Source: Pyrenopolyporus hunteri (taxonomy: Eukaryota > Ascomycota > Sordariomycetes > Xylariales > Hypoxylaceae). Taken from it: a stretch of 64,000 nucleotides of DNA. Shown here in pieces: positions 37,154 to 49,500 of the stretch. A program made the position numbers and the translations under genes. The stretch spans positions 744,001 to 808,000 of the forward strand of contig CADCXC010000038.1 of assembly GCA_902806595.1 (NCBI GenBank), written 5' to 3'. Within the stretch, counting starts at the first letter, position 1, and each line of letters opens with the position of its first letter. The notes under the pieces are model-generated. The model saw only the letters and a list, made by a program, of their open reading frames with translations, was not told the origin of the DNA and did not search any database.

Positions 37154-40100
37154 AATAGCCTTGTTTGCTGAAGCCGCATTGTAGGACAGGGCCACCCTCT
37201 AGCCACGAAGATGCGCATATGACCATTGTTCCATTTCTCCTATTGATGCGACGCTAGCGGTAAGGGGGGAAGGGGGGGGGAGGAATTGAACTATACGCGA
37301 ATGCCGAAGGCGGGATTCACATCATCATAGATCATCCCCTTGCGCGACCTACTCGATTATGCCTAGGTACGCTATTGAACCGGCGTAGAAGAGCTGTCTC
37401 ATCGGCTTCGTGATCGCCATTGAGACTATTGCTTATCGAATCATCCACTTTAGGCCATGTGCCTAAAATAAAATATACAGCGCTGGCTCTATTGACGGTG
37501 CATATCTACCTAGGTAGCTACGTAAGACTATCCCTCATCCCACGTTTCTATAGAGCCTCCACTCTTGACGTAATGATCCTGATATATGCCGATGGGCACA
37601 AGCATTCGTGCGGGAACCGAAAAAGCTTGTTGGGACGGCTAGAGCAGCTAGTTGCACAATTTTCCCGCTTAAACCAGCGGAGCCGTATTTGCTTGACATC
37701 TGGTCTCCCCGAGCGGGATTGACCTGCCATTCTAGGTCATATCTGGACTAGTAAGACGTAAGGATCCTGCTCTTAGCGTGAGTTAATTGCCTACTCAAGC
37801 AGCCTAAGGTAGGATATCGTGGGGCAAACGTCAAGCTGAGTTGTATGTGTAGGTACGTATATGCCAGGTTGAGATGTACCGGTAGACTGCTATTGGCGGT
37901 GACTTCGAATATTATGCTCCCGCGGGCTCCCGGGCGAATAATATTCATAACTTTGAATAAATGGTCAGCCGGAAGGTCGCGCCTCCGCACCTCGCGACGC
38001 GGCTCGGCCGCCGAGTAAGGTCGTGAACATCTCTGACCTCGGCATCCCCGCAACATAGTGGATCCAGCTCTTCATATCGACGGCTCAACGTCCGGGGTTG
38101 CTCGGTTGCCTTCCCGGGAGCGTAATGGTTTTGGTGCGGAATTTCTGGATTGCCGTTATTTGCGTGATATTCCCGAATACCATAGTGTCTCGAAATCCGG
38201 TCGCCGTCACCGGTCCATATTATTTTACTTCAGCCATGGCCGGAATTAGCATGAAAACGACGATGACGAGATTGCGTGACGGCGTGGCAAGTCGTACATC
38301 GAAGGGCGCGGAGGAAGAGAGATTCACGACGAGAGTATTTTCGCACCTTGTGTGAACGGAGATGGAGCTTAGAATTTAGGGATTTAATAATCGATTATCA
38401 CTGTAGCTATCACGGTTGAAGGGCTCAGCCTATGACCATTCATCTAATCGTAAAACGTTACAACACCAAGTTTAATATAGAAGGCTCTAGAGACACAGAG
38501 GACCACCAGTGTCTCTACTATATTCGCCTCTGAGTACTTCCAAGATGTTGCAACCAAGGTATAAGGGGCTTATGGTTGCCAAGCCCAGCCTCACCGTCGT
38601 ATAATCAAGTAAGCTTCGGGGGGGTCTCCTTCAACGTTTCACTATAGCATTTGGTACTAAAAGAGCCTCTCGAGGTCACCAATGACGAGTAGGAGTCGTT
38701 AGAAGTTATGGACCTGTAGTCATGCTTGCTTATTCCCGGATGGCCCCGTGGTTTCCATCGGGATCGAACCCCATATTGAATATAAGACCGTTGCAATGAA
38801 ATCGTCGTAATTACCGCTTCTTTCTAGCACGTCTCACGATATCTTGGACCAACCGTGGGAACCAGACGGCTACGAACATTAAATGCCTCATTAATAAATC
38901 CCCTTGAACTGAACCCGCTATTCTAGAGCCGACCAGCCCTTTGCCAAGGAAGAAAATCGTACGCGGCCATATTGGCACTGTTCTACAAGCCGTTATTAGG
39001 TGGAGTAGATAGTCGTAGGATGCTAAATAGTAAGATCAGGAGTATTGATCACTCCACTACATGCCGAAGTTGATAATGCGGTGAAAGGATAAATACGTCT
39101 ACAGATACAGTAACGGTACCTTGGCCTCTATATTCGACGAGCCGTTCGACTTTCCTTTCACTTAAACGGCCGGCTATCCTCCCCGCTTGTAGCATCTCTC
39201 CCCCCCTGAACGCAGCCTTATAGGCGAAGATAGCCCACGCTCACTTTAAGCAATAGAGAAAAGTGTTGTAGCGACGGTCAAAGCGGCAAGTTCCTATAAG
39301 ATTGCCGCCGTATTAAGTTCGGTAGGTATAATAGTGGGGGTCTAAATGGCCTACAAACAGTCAAGCCGTGTAACCGTCGGGATGAACGGGAGGCCTGGTG
39401 CGTATAAAGTCCGGGCGTTGGTATAAGATGTAACCGGGATGGTCTATGAAATGCAATACACGCAGCTAGGCGTCTACATGTGGGAACTACATCGGTCTAT
39501 CTTCTCCCTTTAGATCCGAGGGTATTGGTACTGCTTTTTTTTCATCCGGTATTCATCGGATTTTAATTCGGCGAGTTGTAACGTGTGAGCTGACGTAGCA
39601 TTTGGCGTCTTCAGCCATGCTAGACGTCTCATGGATACCTTATGATAGGGAGGCGTCGAAACACAAGCCGAAAGGATTCCGTGTTACCTTAGAGGCGTGT
39701 CTGTCGATATGGGCAGATTTGGATTCCTAGTCACGGCCAACGGGGAGATCATGACTTTATAACTCTTAAGTTGGAAGCGGAAGTTGGATTTCATGGTAAG
39801 TAGATGCTGATAGGTACCTACTACCTAGGTAAGGTAGTCTTCAATGCTTGACTTTCTACTTTGTTACGATCTTTGTTTCAATAGACTGGTACACAGCAGA
39901 AATACGCCGTCGTGGCGGCAGGGATGGCTTCTATAGCACATATGCCGCATGTTACGATTTTGGAGGCGAGGTTTTGTATTGTGATACCCCTTCGCGAGGG
40001 AATTGCTGAGGGAGTAGTTAATCGTTGGGTTTCGCCACACGCTCTAGTGGTTCTAATAGACAACACGCTTCATAGAGAATAGAGCCGGAAGGATCATCCA

Positions 40101-40827
40101 GGGTGGGCTAAGCACCCTGGCCCACAGGCTCTTAAACATAAATGTGCACGCCATCGCGATCAAGTCCGTTCTGTCGTGTTACCCACCCATGTATGTAGAG
40201 TCGCCATGCTCATAATTCAACCCAATACAGAATTACGACGTGAATGACGAAGACGATATGGACAGGCTAGAACGCTCGACGAGATCGATCTCCTAAAGCC
40301 TGAATGGAGGTATACAAAGGCAACGAGCATTCGAACAACCTTCGTGGGAACCTCTAGTGCCATGATGTGGTTCATGTGAGCCCCTAAGGGATCACACCCC
40401 CAGCATGGCCAAGTAAAGCATAAGCCTATCGATACAAAAGATAGAGCCGACGGAAAACAAGCAACTTGACGACATAGGGGAAGAGTTTAATATAAATGAA
40501 AAAAAGAAAACGTACAACACCAGGGATTCGCTGGTCGTCACCGACCCAACTACTAATCTGGCGGTATCCAGCTTATCAAAGGGGGGAGCGGACGGGACCC
40601 CGAGTTCTCTAGATCCTATGGTCGTACGTGATGAGTAGCATGCTAACTACGCTTTTATATCCTTCAGAAAGGGGTCGCCGTTTTGGGTCCGTGCGGGAAA
40701 GGGGGTAAGAACAGGGAGTTTGCCTCAACACAACTCGAATTACCAACATACTTCCGTATTAGGAAAGTTCGTTCGAGACATTGGTTCAACTACTCTCTTG
40801 GACTATGAAGGCCGCCGCATTCATCTC

Positions 40828-43534
40828 TCATTTCCTAGCAAAGTCCTTTGCGCGATCGAGGTTGAACGCGGCACTGATAAGAGCCAGGTGACTGAAGGCC
40901 TGAGGCGTGTTGCCTAGCTGCTCACCGCTACGAGCAATCTCCTCCGAGAACATGGATAGGTGGTTCGAGAAACTGAGCATGTTCTCGAACAGATTGACGG
41001 CTCTCTCTAGGTATCCGGGCTCGTACACCGACGCCCGCGTCAGCGCCTCGACTAACCAGAACGTGCACATGCTAAATGCACCTTCGTGTCCACCAACTCC
41101 TAGAAATACTATTAAAATCAAGGTGTGAACACGGGTAAACGCTAGAAGGCCTTACCGTCGTTGGCGAGATCCGTGTTGTAGCGGTAGACGAGGCCGGCGC
41201 TCGTCAGCCCGCCTTTCTCGGGCGGTAGGAGTATTCGGTCGACGGTGTTGAGGAAACGGGGGTCGTTGGGCGTGATGAAGAAGACGAGGGGAGCTATTAG
41301 GATGGAAGAATCGAGTATGGTGTTGTTCTCGTAGCTCTGGATGAAACTATCCATCTCCGTGTTGTAGCCTAGCTTCCCGAGTTAAGAATGACTGACATGG
41401 AATGACTCGGTCAAATCAAGGGGAGGGACATGGCCTATTAACCTTTCTCCATTACCACCTCGTAGATGGCATCTCGAGCTTCTAGCCACTTCGCACGGTT
41501 AGGACACGGGAGGCATCTCTTCTCGGCGAGCCGAAGCCCCCTGTCCAACGCTACCCAGAGCATCACCTTCGAGTAGACAAAGTGCTGCTTGTTGTTGCGG
41601 ACCTCCCATATGGACATATCCGGTTCTGAGGTCCTCTTAGTTAGTGACGGTTTGAATCACATGGGTAGGAAACGTTTCACGAACCGTCGAGTATTGTTAG
41701 AACATGATCTATCAGGGGTTAGCTATTCCCCGCCTCACCTAGGTATGTTATGAATTTCAGGGCACTCGGCTGGATGACGAACCTAGCATCTTGCGAACGG
41801 ACACCCAAGTATCCCACGATATAGGCTTTCCGTACTTGTTATAGAGATATATAGCATCCATCAGTTCGCCGTAGATATCGAACTGTTTATGAAACGCAGC
41901 CCCGTTGCCGATCCGGACCGGCTTGCTGCCCTTGTAGCCGTCGAGATGGTCGAGCACCACCTCGGGGATATCGGTCTCGCCTCTGATGGTGAACATGATC
42001 GGTAGGTCGCCGCCTTCGGTTGTCGTTTTCCGCACGAGGCCGCTGATGAACTCCATGTAGGCGTCCGCTTCCTCCGTAAACCCCATCCGCAGTAAGATGT
42101 AGATTGTGAAGCTGGAGTCGCGGACCCAGGAGAAACGATAGTCCCAGTTGCTACACCTAGGCAGTTAATTATCGCCGTTCTATTCTTTTTCCAAGGGCCT
42201 AATGCAGGGGTTGAACCTACCGCACTCCGCCGATCGCTTCGGGTATCGAAAACGTCGGGGCCGCAACAATAGCCCCGGTGGGCTCGTACGTCAGCATCTT
42301 GAGTATCATGAAGCTTCTCATAACCACCTCGCGCCAGCCGCCCTTGTAGCTGCTCTTGGAGAGCCAGTTAAACCAGTACGACTGCGTGTCGTGCTGCCGG
42401 GAGTCGAGAATCGAAGTCGTGATGTTCTCCGTAACGTGATTCGGCATGTCTTCCCGGACAACGAAGGAGATGGCTTGGCCTTCTTGCAGAGTAAAGTGGG
42501 CGACGACTCCTTCGCCCTTCATGCCATCCTTCTGTACCTTCTTAAAGATAAGGTTTGGACAGGCGGTCGACTCTGACCCGCCACAGTCGATTGTCACGTC
42601 GAGCTGCAGCTTTAGGCCCTTGCTGTGGAAGACGACGGTTTTGCTCTGAGGGCTATCAACAACCTGTACGGTTTGCAGTATAGTGGTGGTGTGGGGTTCT
42701 CTTGCGTAGTCAAACGCCGGGAAGACATCGACATCTAAAGACGCATTAGTATATGGGCTTGTAACAGCGAGAAGGATGAGGAATGTCAGACCTAGGGACA
42801 TCTGGCCGCGAATACACTCGACTCGCCGGACCAGCCATTTCTTCAACTCCTCGTAGACGCTCTTGGTTTCGCGGTAGGCGTTATGCTTATACTTCGTGGA
42901 TAGCACGGTGGATTCCTTCGGGCGCGGGAAGAAATCCACAACGTCGACAACGCCATCTTCGTTGATGTAGCGAGTTTGGAGAATGGCGGCCGATGGAAGA
43001 TACTGTTGTTTGGTGGTGCACGACGCAGGCTCGGGGGGTGCTATACTAAAGTAGCCCCCTTTATCCTTGTCTAGGAGACGGCAGAACACCGAAGGCGAAT
43101 CAAAGTCTGGCCTAAGAATAATGGATTTAGTCTACGTTCTGACTACCTACGACCAGATTTCATATCCTGGATGAACCGAAAGCCGTTCACGGAGTTAGGT
43201 TAGAAGTTGAATGCACCAATTCCCGCCGTCCGCAAGGCTCCTTCTCCTAGGTCTTAATGGGCGGAGGCTATCGGGCGTATTCATAGCTAAACCACTCACC
43301 AACACATGAAGTCTGACGGGAGCGGGATGCTCTCCAGTTAGTCTTGAGACGCTTCCGGATGTTCGGATAGGATTTCGACACGAAGGAAAGAGTTCATGAC
43401 CTACCTATACTCCCATCCATGCTTACCAAGGCGCAGGTTCTCATGTTTCCGATCATGCCGTAATTCTCGATGGGGAGATATCCCGCAACATCTCTCGTGG
43501 AGACGTTGAGGGTGTTACACTTGGTGGTAGCCAT
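40828..43534 (-). CDS. Glycoside hydrolase family 15 protein (glucoamylase/trehalase-like, intracellular)
   Basis: Nine exons on the minus strand: 43405-43534, 43300-43312 (13 nt), 42792-43111, 42221-42734, 41783-42150, 41685-41708 (24 nt), 41443-41625, 41156-41368 and 40828-41099. The total is 2037 nt, giving 678 residues. Family motifs read through the junctions: GYLPIENYGMIGN, IDFMCWPDFDSP (across the 13-nt exon), DVFPAFDYARE, IGGVRNWDYRFSWVRDSSF (~323-340), DHVLTILDEPDMSIWEVR (across the 24-nt exon) and GGHEGAF (~591-597). GH15 enzymes are inverting hydrolases of alpha-glucosides with an (alpha/alpha)6 barrel. The Glu of SIWEVR (~464) is a probable general acid. No signal peptide or starch-binding domain is visible, so the protein is probably cytosolic, and trehalose or a short alpha-glucan may be the substrate; that is inference. 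Confidence 0.9.
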
Positions 43535-43580
43535 TATAAAAACGGGGTTCGCACCGCCTCTGACAATGATAACGTGGATG

Positions 43581-43612
43581 AGAATAAGGACAAGAATAAG
43601 AATAAGAATGAG
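43581..43612. repeat. (AAGAAT)n microsatellite upstream of GH15
   Basis: Imperfect run of GAATAAG/AAGAAT units 47-78 bp upstream of the GH15 start codon, probably within the 5' leader or core promoter. Confidence 0.8.
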
Positions 43613-43841
43613 ATCTAGAACTAGGAGTCGGAATGAGTGTATACCTACGAGAAGGGATGTATCGTGTCGCTTCTACCTCAGTAATCGTCACGCATGCTCG
43701 GAGTGATCTGATAGCGAATGAGATGGGAGTTGGGGGCCCACCCTTTGCTTTTCTAGAGAGGGCGATAACCTCCCAACCGAGAACTTTGGGCTTCTCTTCT
43801 CTATTTTACAGCGTCTAAAAGTTCAAATTGATCGGGTCGGA

Positions 43842-43861
43842 ATTCATTCATTCATTCATTC
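43842..43861. repeat. (ATTC)5 microsatellite
   Basis: Five perfect ATTC units. Confidence 0.9.
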
Positions 43862-44439
43862 TAGAGCATCGGATTTGCTTTCGTGATTCATGAGACTGAA
43901 ACCCGTGATACGTCAGGTGGTACCTATTTTCGATAAGTAGAGCCCTAGTATTAGAGCCCTTACAAACGGCTCTATAATGTTGACATCATAGAATGTCATG
44001 AAGCCGGCTGAGAGCTCCGAGCTGCTCTTCTTAAATGGCTAAGCGTGAATTCACGTGGCACAAGAGAGTACATGTTTACCTCCTTGCTTACCTAGCAGCT
44101 GCCTACCTAGGTACCTAACCTCGATAGGTAAGACGGCGGGACTCGTGTTCCATGCACGTATTAGGTAATTCGGCGCTTAGCGAAACATTGAGTTTACCGA
44201 GCGTTCGCAAACCTTTCAGGGTTCGAAATATCGTCGAAGCTAGCGCCTGATACGACGCGTGCTTGCCTGGATTTATTTATATACGTCATTTGGCTCGCGC
44301 ATCGTGGTCCGAAGGGAGTAATCTCGGCGTTTTGAAGAGCCCCTGAGCACCTAGCCTTGAGGATATGAAGGGTCATGAAGAGCCGTGAAGGGTCGGGAAG
44401 TAGGGCCGAGGTCACATCGTTCCTCGAGGGTCTGTTACA

Positions 44440-44473
44440 TAGGTAGGTAGGTAGGTAGGTAGGTAGGTAGGTA
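44440..44473. repeat. (TAGG)8 microsatellite
   Basis: Eight uninterrupted TAGG units, the longest perfect example in the window of the tetranucleotide that forms half of TACCTAGGTA. Confidence 0.92.
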
Positions 44474-46311
44474 TACATGGCATCAGCCAATTCGATAGTC
44501 ATCGATGACTCTTCTCTTCCTCTCTTTGCACGATGTTGACGGTTGAAAAGAAAGGAGGCATCGTCTGGGCAATCATATGATGGCGGTCTTATATCTACGG
44601 ACGTAGAGGACGCGGGGCTGGGCGCGTCGAGACAAAGGTCAGGTCAGGTTTCTCACGTATATGTCGTATATAACGAGTCGTATGCCTGGCCAGCCACGGA
44701 GCAGACACAAAATAGATGAGTGGCTAAAGATGGGTTTAAAGTTCTGATCTGCAAAGCAACTCTGGATAAAAATAGAATTATCCAGGTAGTCTTAGGCGGG
44801 CGACGGTTGGCTAGATCGTAACAGCTTACCCGCATCGCTAGCGCTTATTCGCAGCTATTCATATTGATGAGAGAGGTACTGTACGTAGTACCTACGTCCT
44901 CACTTGTAGTACCTACATGTATGTCCTCACTCTTATTCGCGAGCGGGTACCTGCCTGTGTATTATACCGAATGTTCGATACGTACGCTTGTATTAGTCTA
45001 TTGCCTGTATATCCAGCTAGGTGTGGTGCTAGTATGCTATCGTGACAATATAAAACCGTCAAGATCGCTAGAAATTGATCTACGGTACCAAAAGATGATA
45101 TATAAGGCTGTGTTAATTCAGCTTCTAACCGGGCTCTGGCCCCCATGTCTTGCGACTGGGTTTTACTCAGTATATAGGTACAATACCTACCTATGATATA
45201 TTGCGGGTTCTCTCCGCAGTACGGATTATAGAACCCACTAATGCCAGACCACCTATGCACGAATCGCTAGGCTTGGCTGGGTAAGTAGGTACCTACCTAG
45301 ATAGGTGTACCTAGGTACCGAAGATAGATTATATTCTTCATTCAAGGATATTACATGTACCCGACTCGGGGTCGCTCAACTTTGCCGAGCACACCTCTCC
45401 CGTGTACATGTACCTCCTGATGAATGCCTATAGGCTGCTTTCCTTTCTGCAGCCTTCGGCGATAAAACTCGAGCTTTTAATTAAAGGAAATAGAGAGTCG
45501 CATGCCGCAGTTAATATCGACTCGGCGCACACTACCTAAAAAAGCACTATGCTATACGGTATATGACTAGATACCTACCTATTGGGTATGCTCTTTCTTT
45601 CGATGTTGGACGTTAGTTCGTTCGACGTTCCAATTAGTTAGGTGCGGGTACGAGTGCGCTGAGGGGCCCGTCTCTTTTAGGGCTACTCGTAGTTTCAGCT
45701 GGGTTTAGGCTTAATGACGGGGCGAACGGTACACAGAGCATCGCCTAAATTAGGGAGTTGCAAAGGCAAAGCTACCTCAGTTAGGCAACATCTTCCGACG
45801 GAGCTGACCACGCAATATAGGATAGGCACAGTAGGTACCACCTACCTGCGTCGACGCTACCTATGTACATACCTATTATGTATCCGGGCAAGACATGCAT
45901 TGTACCTAATATAAGGTCATGTTAGGTGGTAATTACCTCCATGTACGGCTGGTACGTTGTACATACCTACCTAGGTACCTATGCGTGGTTGGGTGCATGC
46001 CTGTGTATTAGGTATCGTTATCGTATTACATACGGTACCTCGTACCTCTTACGATATGTACCTCTTTATAGTATATAGACTACCCAATACGCTGAAAGTT
46101 CCCTGCGGAAAACCAAACCCGGCCAATCGCACCTCGTTCCCATCTCCCCTAATCGTGAAGATATCACAAGGACCGCAAGGATCGCGACGGATCACAAGGG
46201 GGTGCGAAAAGAGGTATCCGTACATACAATATTCCCATATTCCCATCTTACCCCAGCGTGAATCTGCCGCGTCACCTAGGCTTTTCTTTGTCGCCCTCCC
46301 TTTTTTCTGAC

Positions 46312-46367
46312 CTCTCTCATTGGCTCTCATTGGCTCTGGTTGGCTCTCGTCGGCTCTCGTTGGCTCC
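46312..46367. promoter_or_regulatory. Tandem ~11-bp ATTGGCTCTC repeats (CCAAT-box-like array)
   Basis: About five units of the type CTCTCATTGG, CTCTGGTTGG, CTCTCGTCGG and CTCTCGTTGG. Two contain ATTGG, the reverse complement of CCAAT. The array ends about 225 bp upstream of the F-box gene start codon, where CCAAT-binding-complex sites are common in ascomycete promoters. Function is inferred. Confidence 0.5.
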
Positions 46368-46591
46368 CCGCTTCGATCTACTTACTTAGACTCGTGCAAT
46401 ATCGCGGTTCGGGAGGAAAACGCCTAGGCAGAGTTCGAGCGATCCCATTCCTCCTCCCCATCTAGAAACTGATGCGGCTATGCAAATCGAACTTCTGCCG
46501 AACCATGGCCTAACAGCATCATCCCAAGTATCGCGAGCCCGTCACTCTTGAACTTGCTGACTTTGGCGCTGCTCTCGTCGGCACATCCGTA

Positions 46592-49500
46592 ATGTCTACG
46601 ACTCAACCGTCCAGCATGGACGAGAAGCCGGCCTCGTCTAGCGTCAGGCATACGCATTCCTTAGCCTTCGATCAGCTCCCCGACGAGATTATCGAGCAGT
46701 AGGTTGCCCGTCGCTGTTTGGCTTCGCGGATCGTGGATGACTGACGTCGCGTTCCGTGTAGAATACTTCAATTGACCGACCCTAACTCGTTCGCGTCTCT
46801 TGTCCTGCTAAATTCAAAATGGAGGCGTGTTTCGCAGCAGGCCCATCTCTACGTATACCACCTCTCGCGATGCGAATCCTACAGTGCTAGTCATGCTATC
46901 GTACCCGCCGCGACGGAGGAAAATCTACCGAAGCTGCGGCGCTTGTTCGCCCGCGAAGTCAAGAGGAACCTCTTCGAAGCGTACCTGCGGCCCAGGACTA
47001 CTACGATAAAGCTGATTTCGAACTGCTTTGGCTCGTCCTCCGCGCCCGGAGGCGAGGGCATGCAATTCAGCTCCTCGCCCAGGGGCCACCATCTTCTCGC
47101 GTATAACTCGTCCCGAATATTCGTCCTCGACGTCAGGGAACCCGAGCTGGCCGTTAAGCGCGAGTTTAAGATATTACGCCGTCCGGCATCCGCGTGCATC
47201 TTGGACGATGGCAGTCTCCTGGCCGTGTTGTCGACTGACATGCAAATTGACCTGTATGACCTGGGCAAGGTCCCGCCTCGCAGAATGCAATCGCTCATCC
47301 TGGACCACGCCCCGCGTGCGATTGCGTTGTCGCCTTGCGGTAGCGTGCTCGCCGCGGCGTACGAAGGCGGCATCGAGGTGTCCTCCGTAAGCCCCGGGGC
47401 CCTGCCAACGGATCGAAGGGCGGTCAAGTGTGACGGCGTCGATTCCCTCGCCTTCTCGTTCGATGGGACGCAACTACTAGGTACGACGACGACGTCGCAT
47501 ACCCCGAACACTGTTATCCTGACGGCTCCGTACTACGATCCTGGAAACCAGCTGTCCGAGGAGAATAATATTAGCGCGCTCTGGACTACCTCTATACTTT
47601 TTCCGAATACGAGCCGAGACTGTAGCCATGCTGTTCTGCTGCAGGAATCAGGCTCTATGGAGGCGACCTGGACTTTCGCCTATGACAGGAGCTTCGAAAC
47701 ATTCCGTGCTGTGCGGATCGATGACCTTCGTAACGGAACGACTTATTTCACAGGCCCTACCCCTTCTTCTTCCTCGTCTTCTTCCGGGCCCCTGCTACCG
47801 TGTACGCTGCCCGCGGCTAATTATCAGGGAGACCTTGTTTCGGCCGGGTTCGAAGGGAAGGACATCTGGTTGTACGGGATACCGGAGGATCTAGAAGCTG
47901 TTCCGGAGAGCAACCATGCGACAACCGACCCCAACGGACCACAGGCACTACATCGTATGAATAGCGGGCTCTCGGTGCGCTCGTCATCCCGAGCGCAGGA
48001 AGCGAACGGCGGCCGGGTCCCCCAGTGGCAGATACTCTGCGACAAATTTCGCAACACTTTCGTCAGCGGACGCAAGGTTGCCAACTTGTGCGGCGTGAGC
48101 AACGTGAAGTGGGTGTCCGGCTTCGGCGACACGTCTTTAGAGGAACGCTTGATCATCGCCGCTCGCGGTGTCATGCCGCCCAAGCTCGTGACCGAGGAAG
48201 AGGGTATCGATTTCGTGGACGGAGGGAGAGTTACGATACTCGATTTTGATTACAACCCGGTAGATGGCGAGGAGAAAGAGATCACCATCGAGGTTGGCGC
48301 AAACGAACCAGAGGCGCTGGAAGAGGAGCATCGCGACATCGATACGGAAGTCGCTATTGTCAGACGCAGAACGGTTGCGCAACGAAGAGGAAACCGGGCT
48401 AGCATGATGTCTGTAGCCGCAACCACGTCTCGCCAGGTTGATGCTCTGCTTCGGCCTTCGACCTCCCACAAGGAGGATTCGGATGATCCTCTAGTACCGA
48501 GACCCATGGCCACGGCACGCGCTAACCCTCGCGTGGATGCGCTCGACGAATCGGAAGACGTCTCTCTAGAGGAGGCTCAAGAAGCTCTCGACGCTCCGTA
48601 CGCCCACGCCAACCCACGGTCTGGAACGACGCTGCGTCGCGCTGCGACCGCCGCCGCTGTTAACCGCCGGCGGCATCCGCAGCCGGTGGCTGGACGGGTC
48701 GAATATAGGCGTGCCGATGGAAGAGCAGAGCATCCGCACGAGAGCGACGCCGATAACTGGGTGCCTCCGCCGCCTCCGTACTCCAAGGAAGACCCTGGCG
48801 ATTTGCCTGACTTTCTCCGCCATTCTGTCATCTCTGGCAGAGGACTCGTGCTGGGTAATAGAGATTCTATCCCCCCTGTTCCTCCCCTTCCTGCGTCTAT
48901 CCCACCGGTGCCACCGATCCCTTCTGCCGCGCCCTTCCACCCGCCGCCGGGTACGTCCGCGCCAAATTCTGGTCGCCCAGAGCTACCCCGTCTCTTAACT
49001 ACCCCGCTACGCGAAAGGGCGTCCCGCATGTCATGGAATCCACATACCCCTCCACGGGGGCTGGCGAACGGGTCTGAAAATGTTACTAGGTCCGCGGAGC
49101 CAGCCGGAGGGCGGTCTCGCAGGCCTTTGTCGACGTCTTCCTTTACGCAGGATAGCTACTCTCGCGCGGAGGATGATTACGGTGATATCTATGACGTATC
49201 CCCGGTCGGGTCGCCTTCCCGAGCTACGAGTTCCCACGTGTCTGATGGTCCAGGTACGGTAAACGTGACTCCGGAACGCCCCAGTCCGCACCAAGTATCC
49301 GGCGCAGCACAGTCCTCGGCCACCGACTACACGCCGGTATCATCTAGATCGCATGCGATCTTGGAGTCTTCCCGCCCAGGCTCGGCTATTCCTCCCCACT
49401 CATTCGACCCTACTACCCCCTCATCTGTGACGAACGCTCAGGGACGGGATAACGAACAGAATAGTTCTAGCCCGGCGATTTACAGACTCCAGAGCGCTCG

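Larger units (their letters stand above)
36930..40827. other. Intergenic region between the NRPS-like and GH15 genes
   Basis: Apart from the promoter elements near 37.1 kb, I see no gene with recognisable motifs. Open frames are short and present on both strands. A plus-strand frame at ~39.89-40.08 kb reads with plausible composition (AAGMASIAHMPHVTIL) but matches nothing I know. A homopurine run (G-rich) lies at ~37263-37283. The GH15 3' UTR falls within the last part. Confidence 0.5.
43535..46591. other. Intergenic region between divergent GH15 and F-box genes
   Basis: No supported coding region. It contains the GH15 promoter and 5' leader, several microsatellites, many TACCTAGGTA-type palindromes (for example 44103, 45286-45322 and 45966), and a CCAAT-like array close to the F-box gene. 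Open frames here are short and overlap each other on both strands. Confidence 0.6.

Noticed and set aside
38755..38800. tRNA-like B box (GGTTCGATCCC) on the minus strand
   Set aside because: No matching A box upstream, and the T-arm and acceptor stem do not pair. I found no supportable tRNA or rRNA gene in the window.
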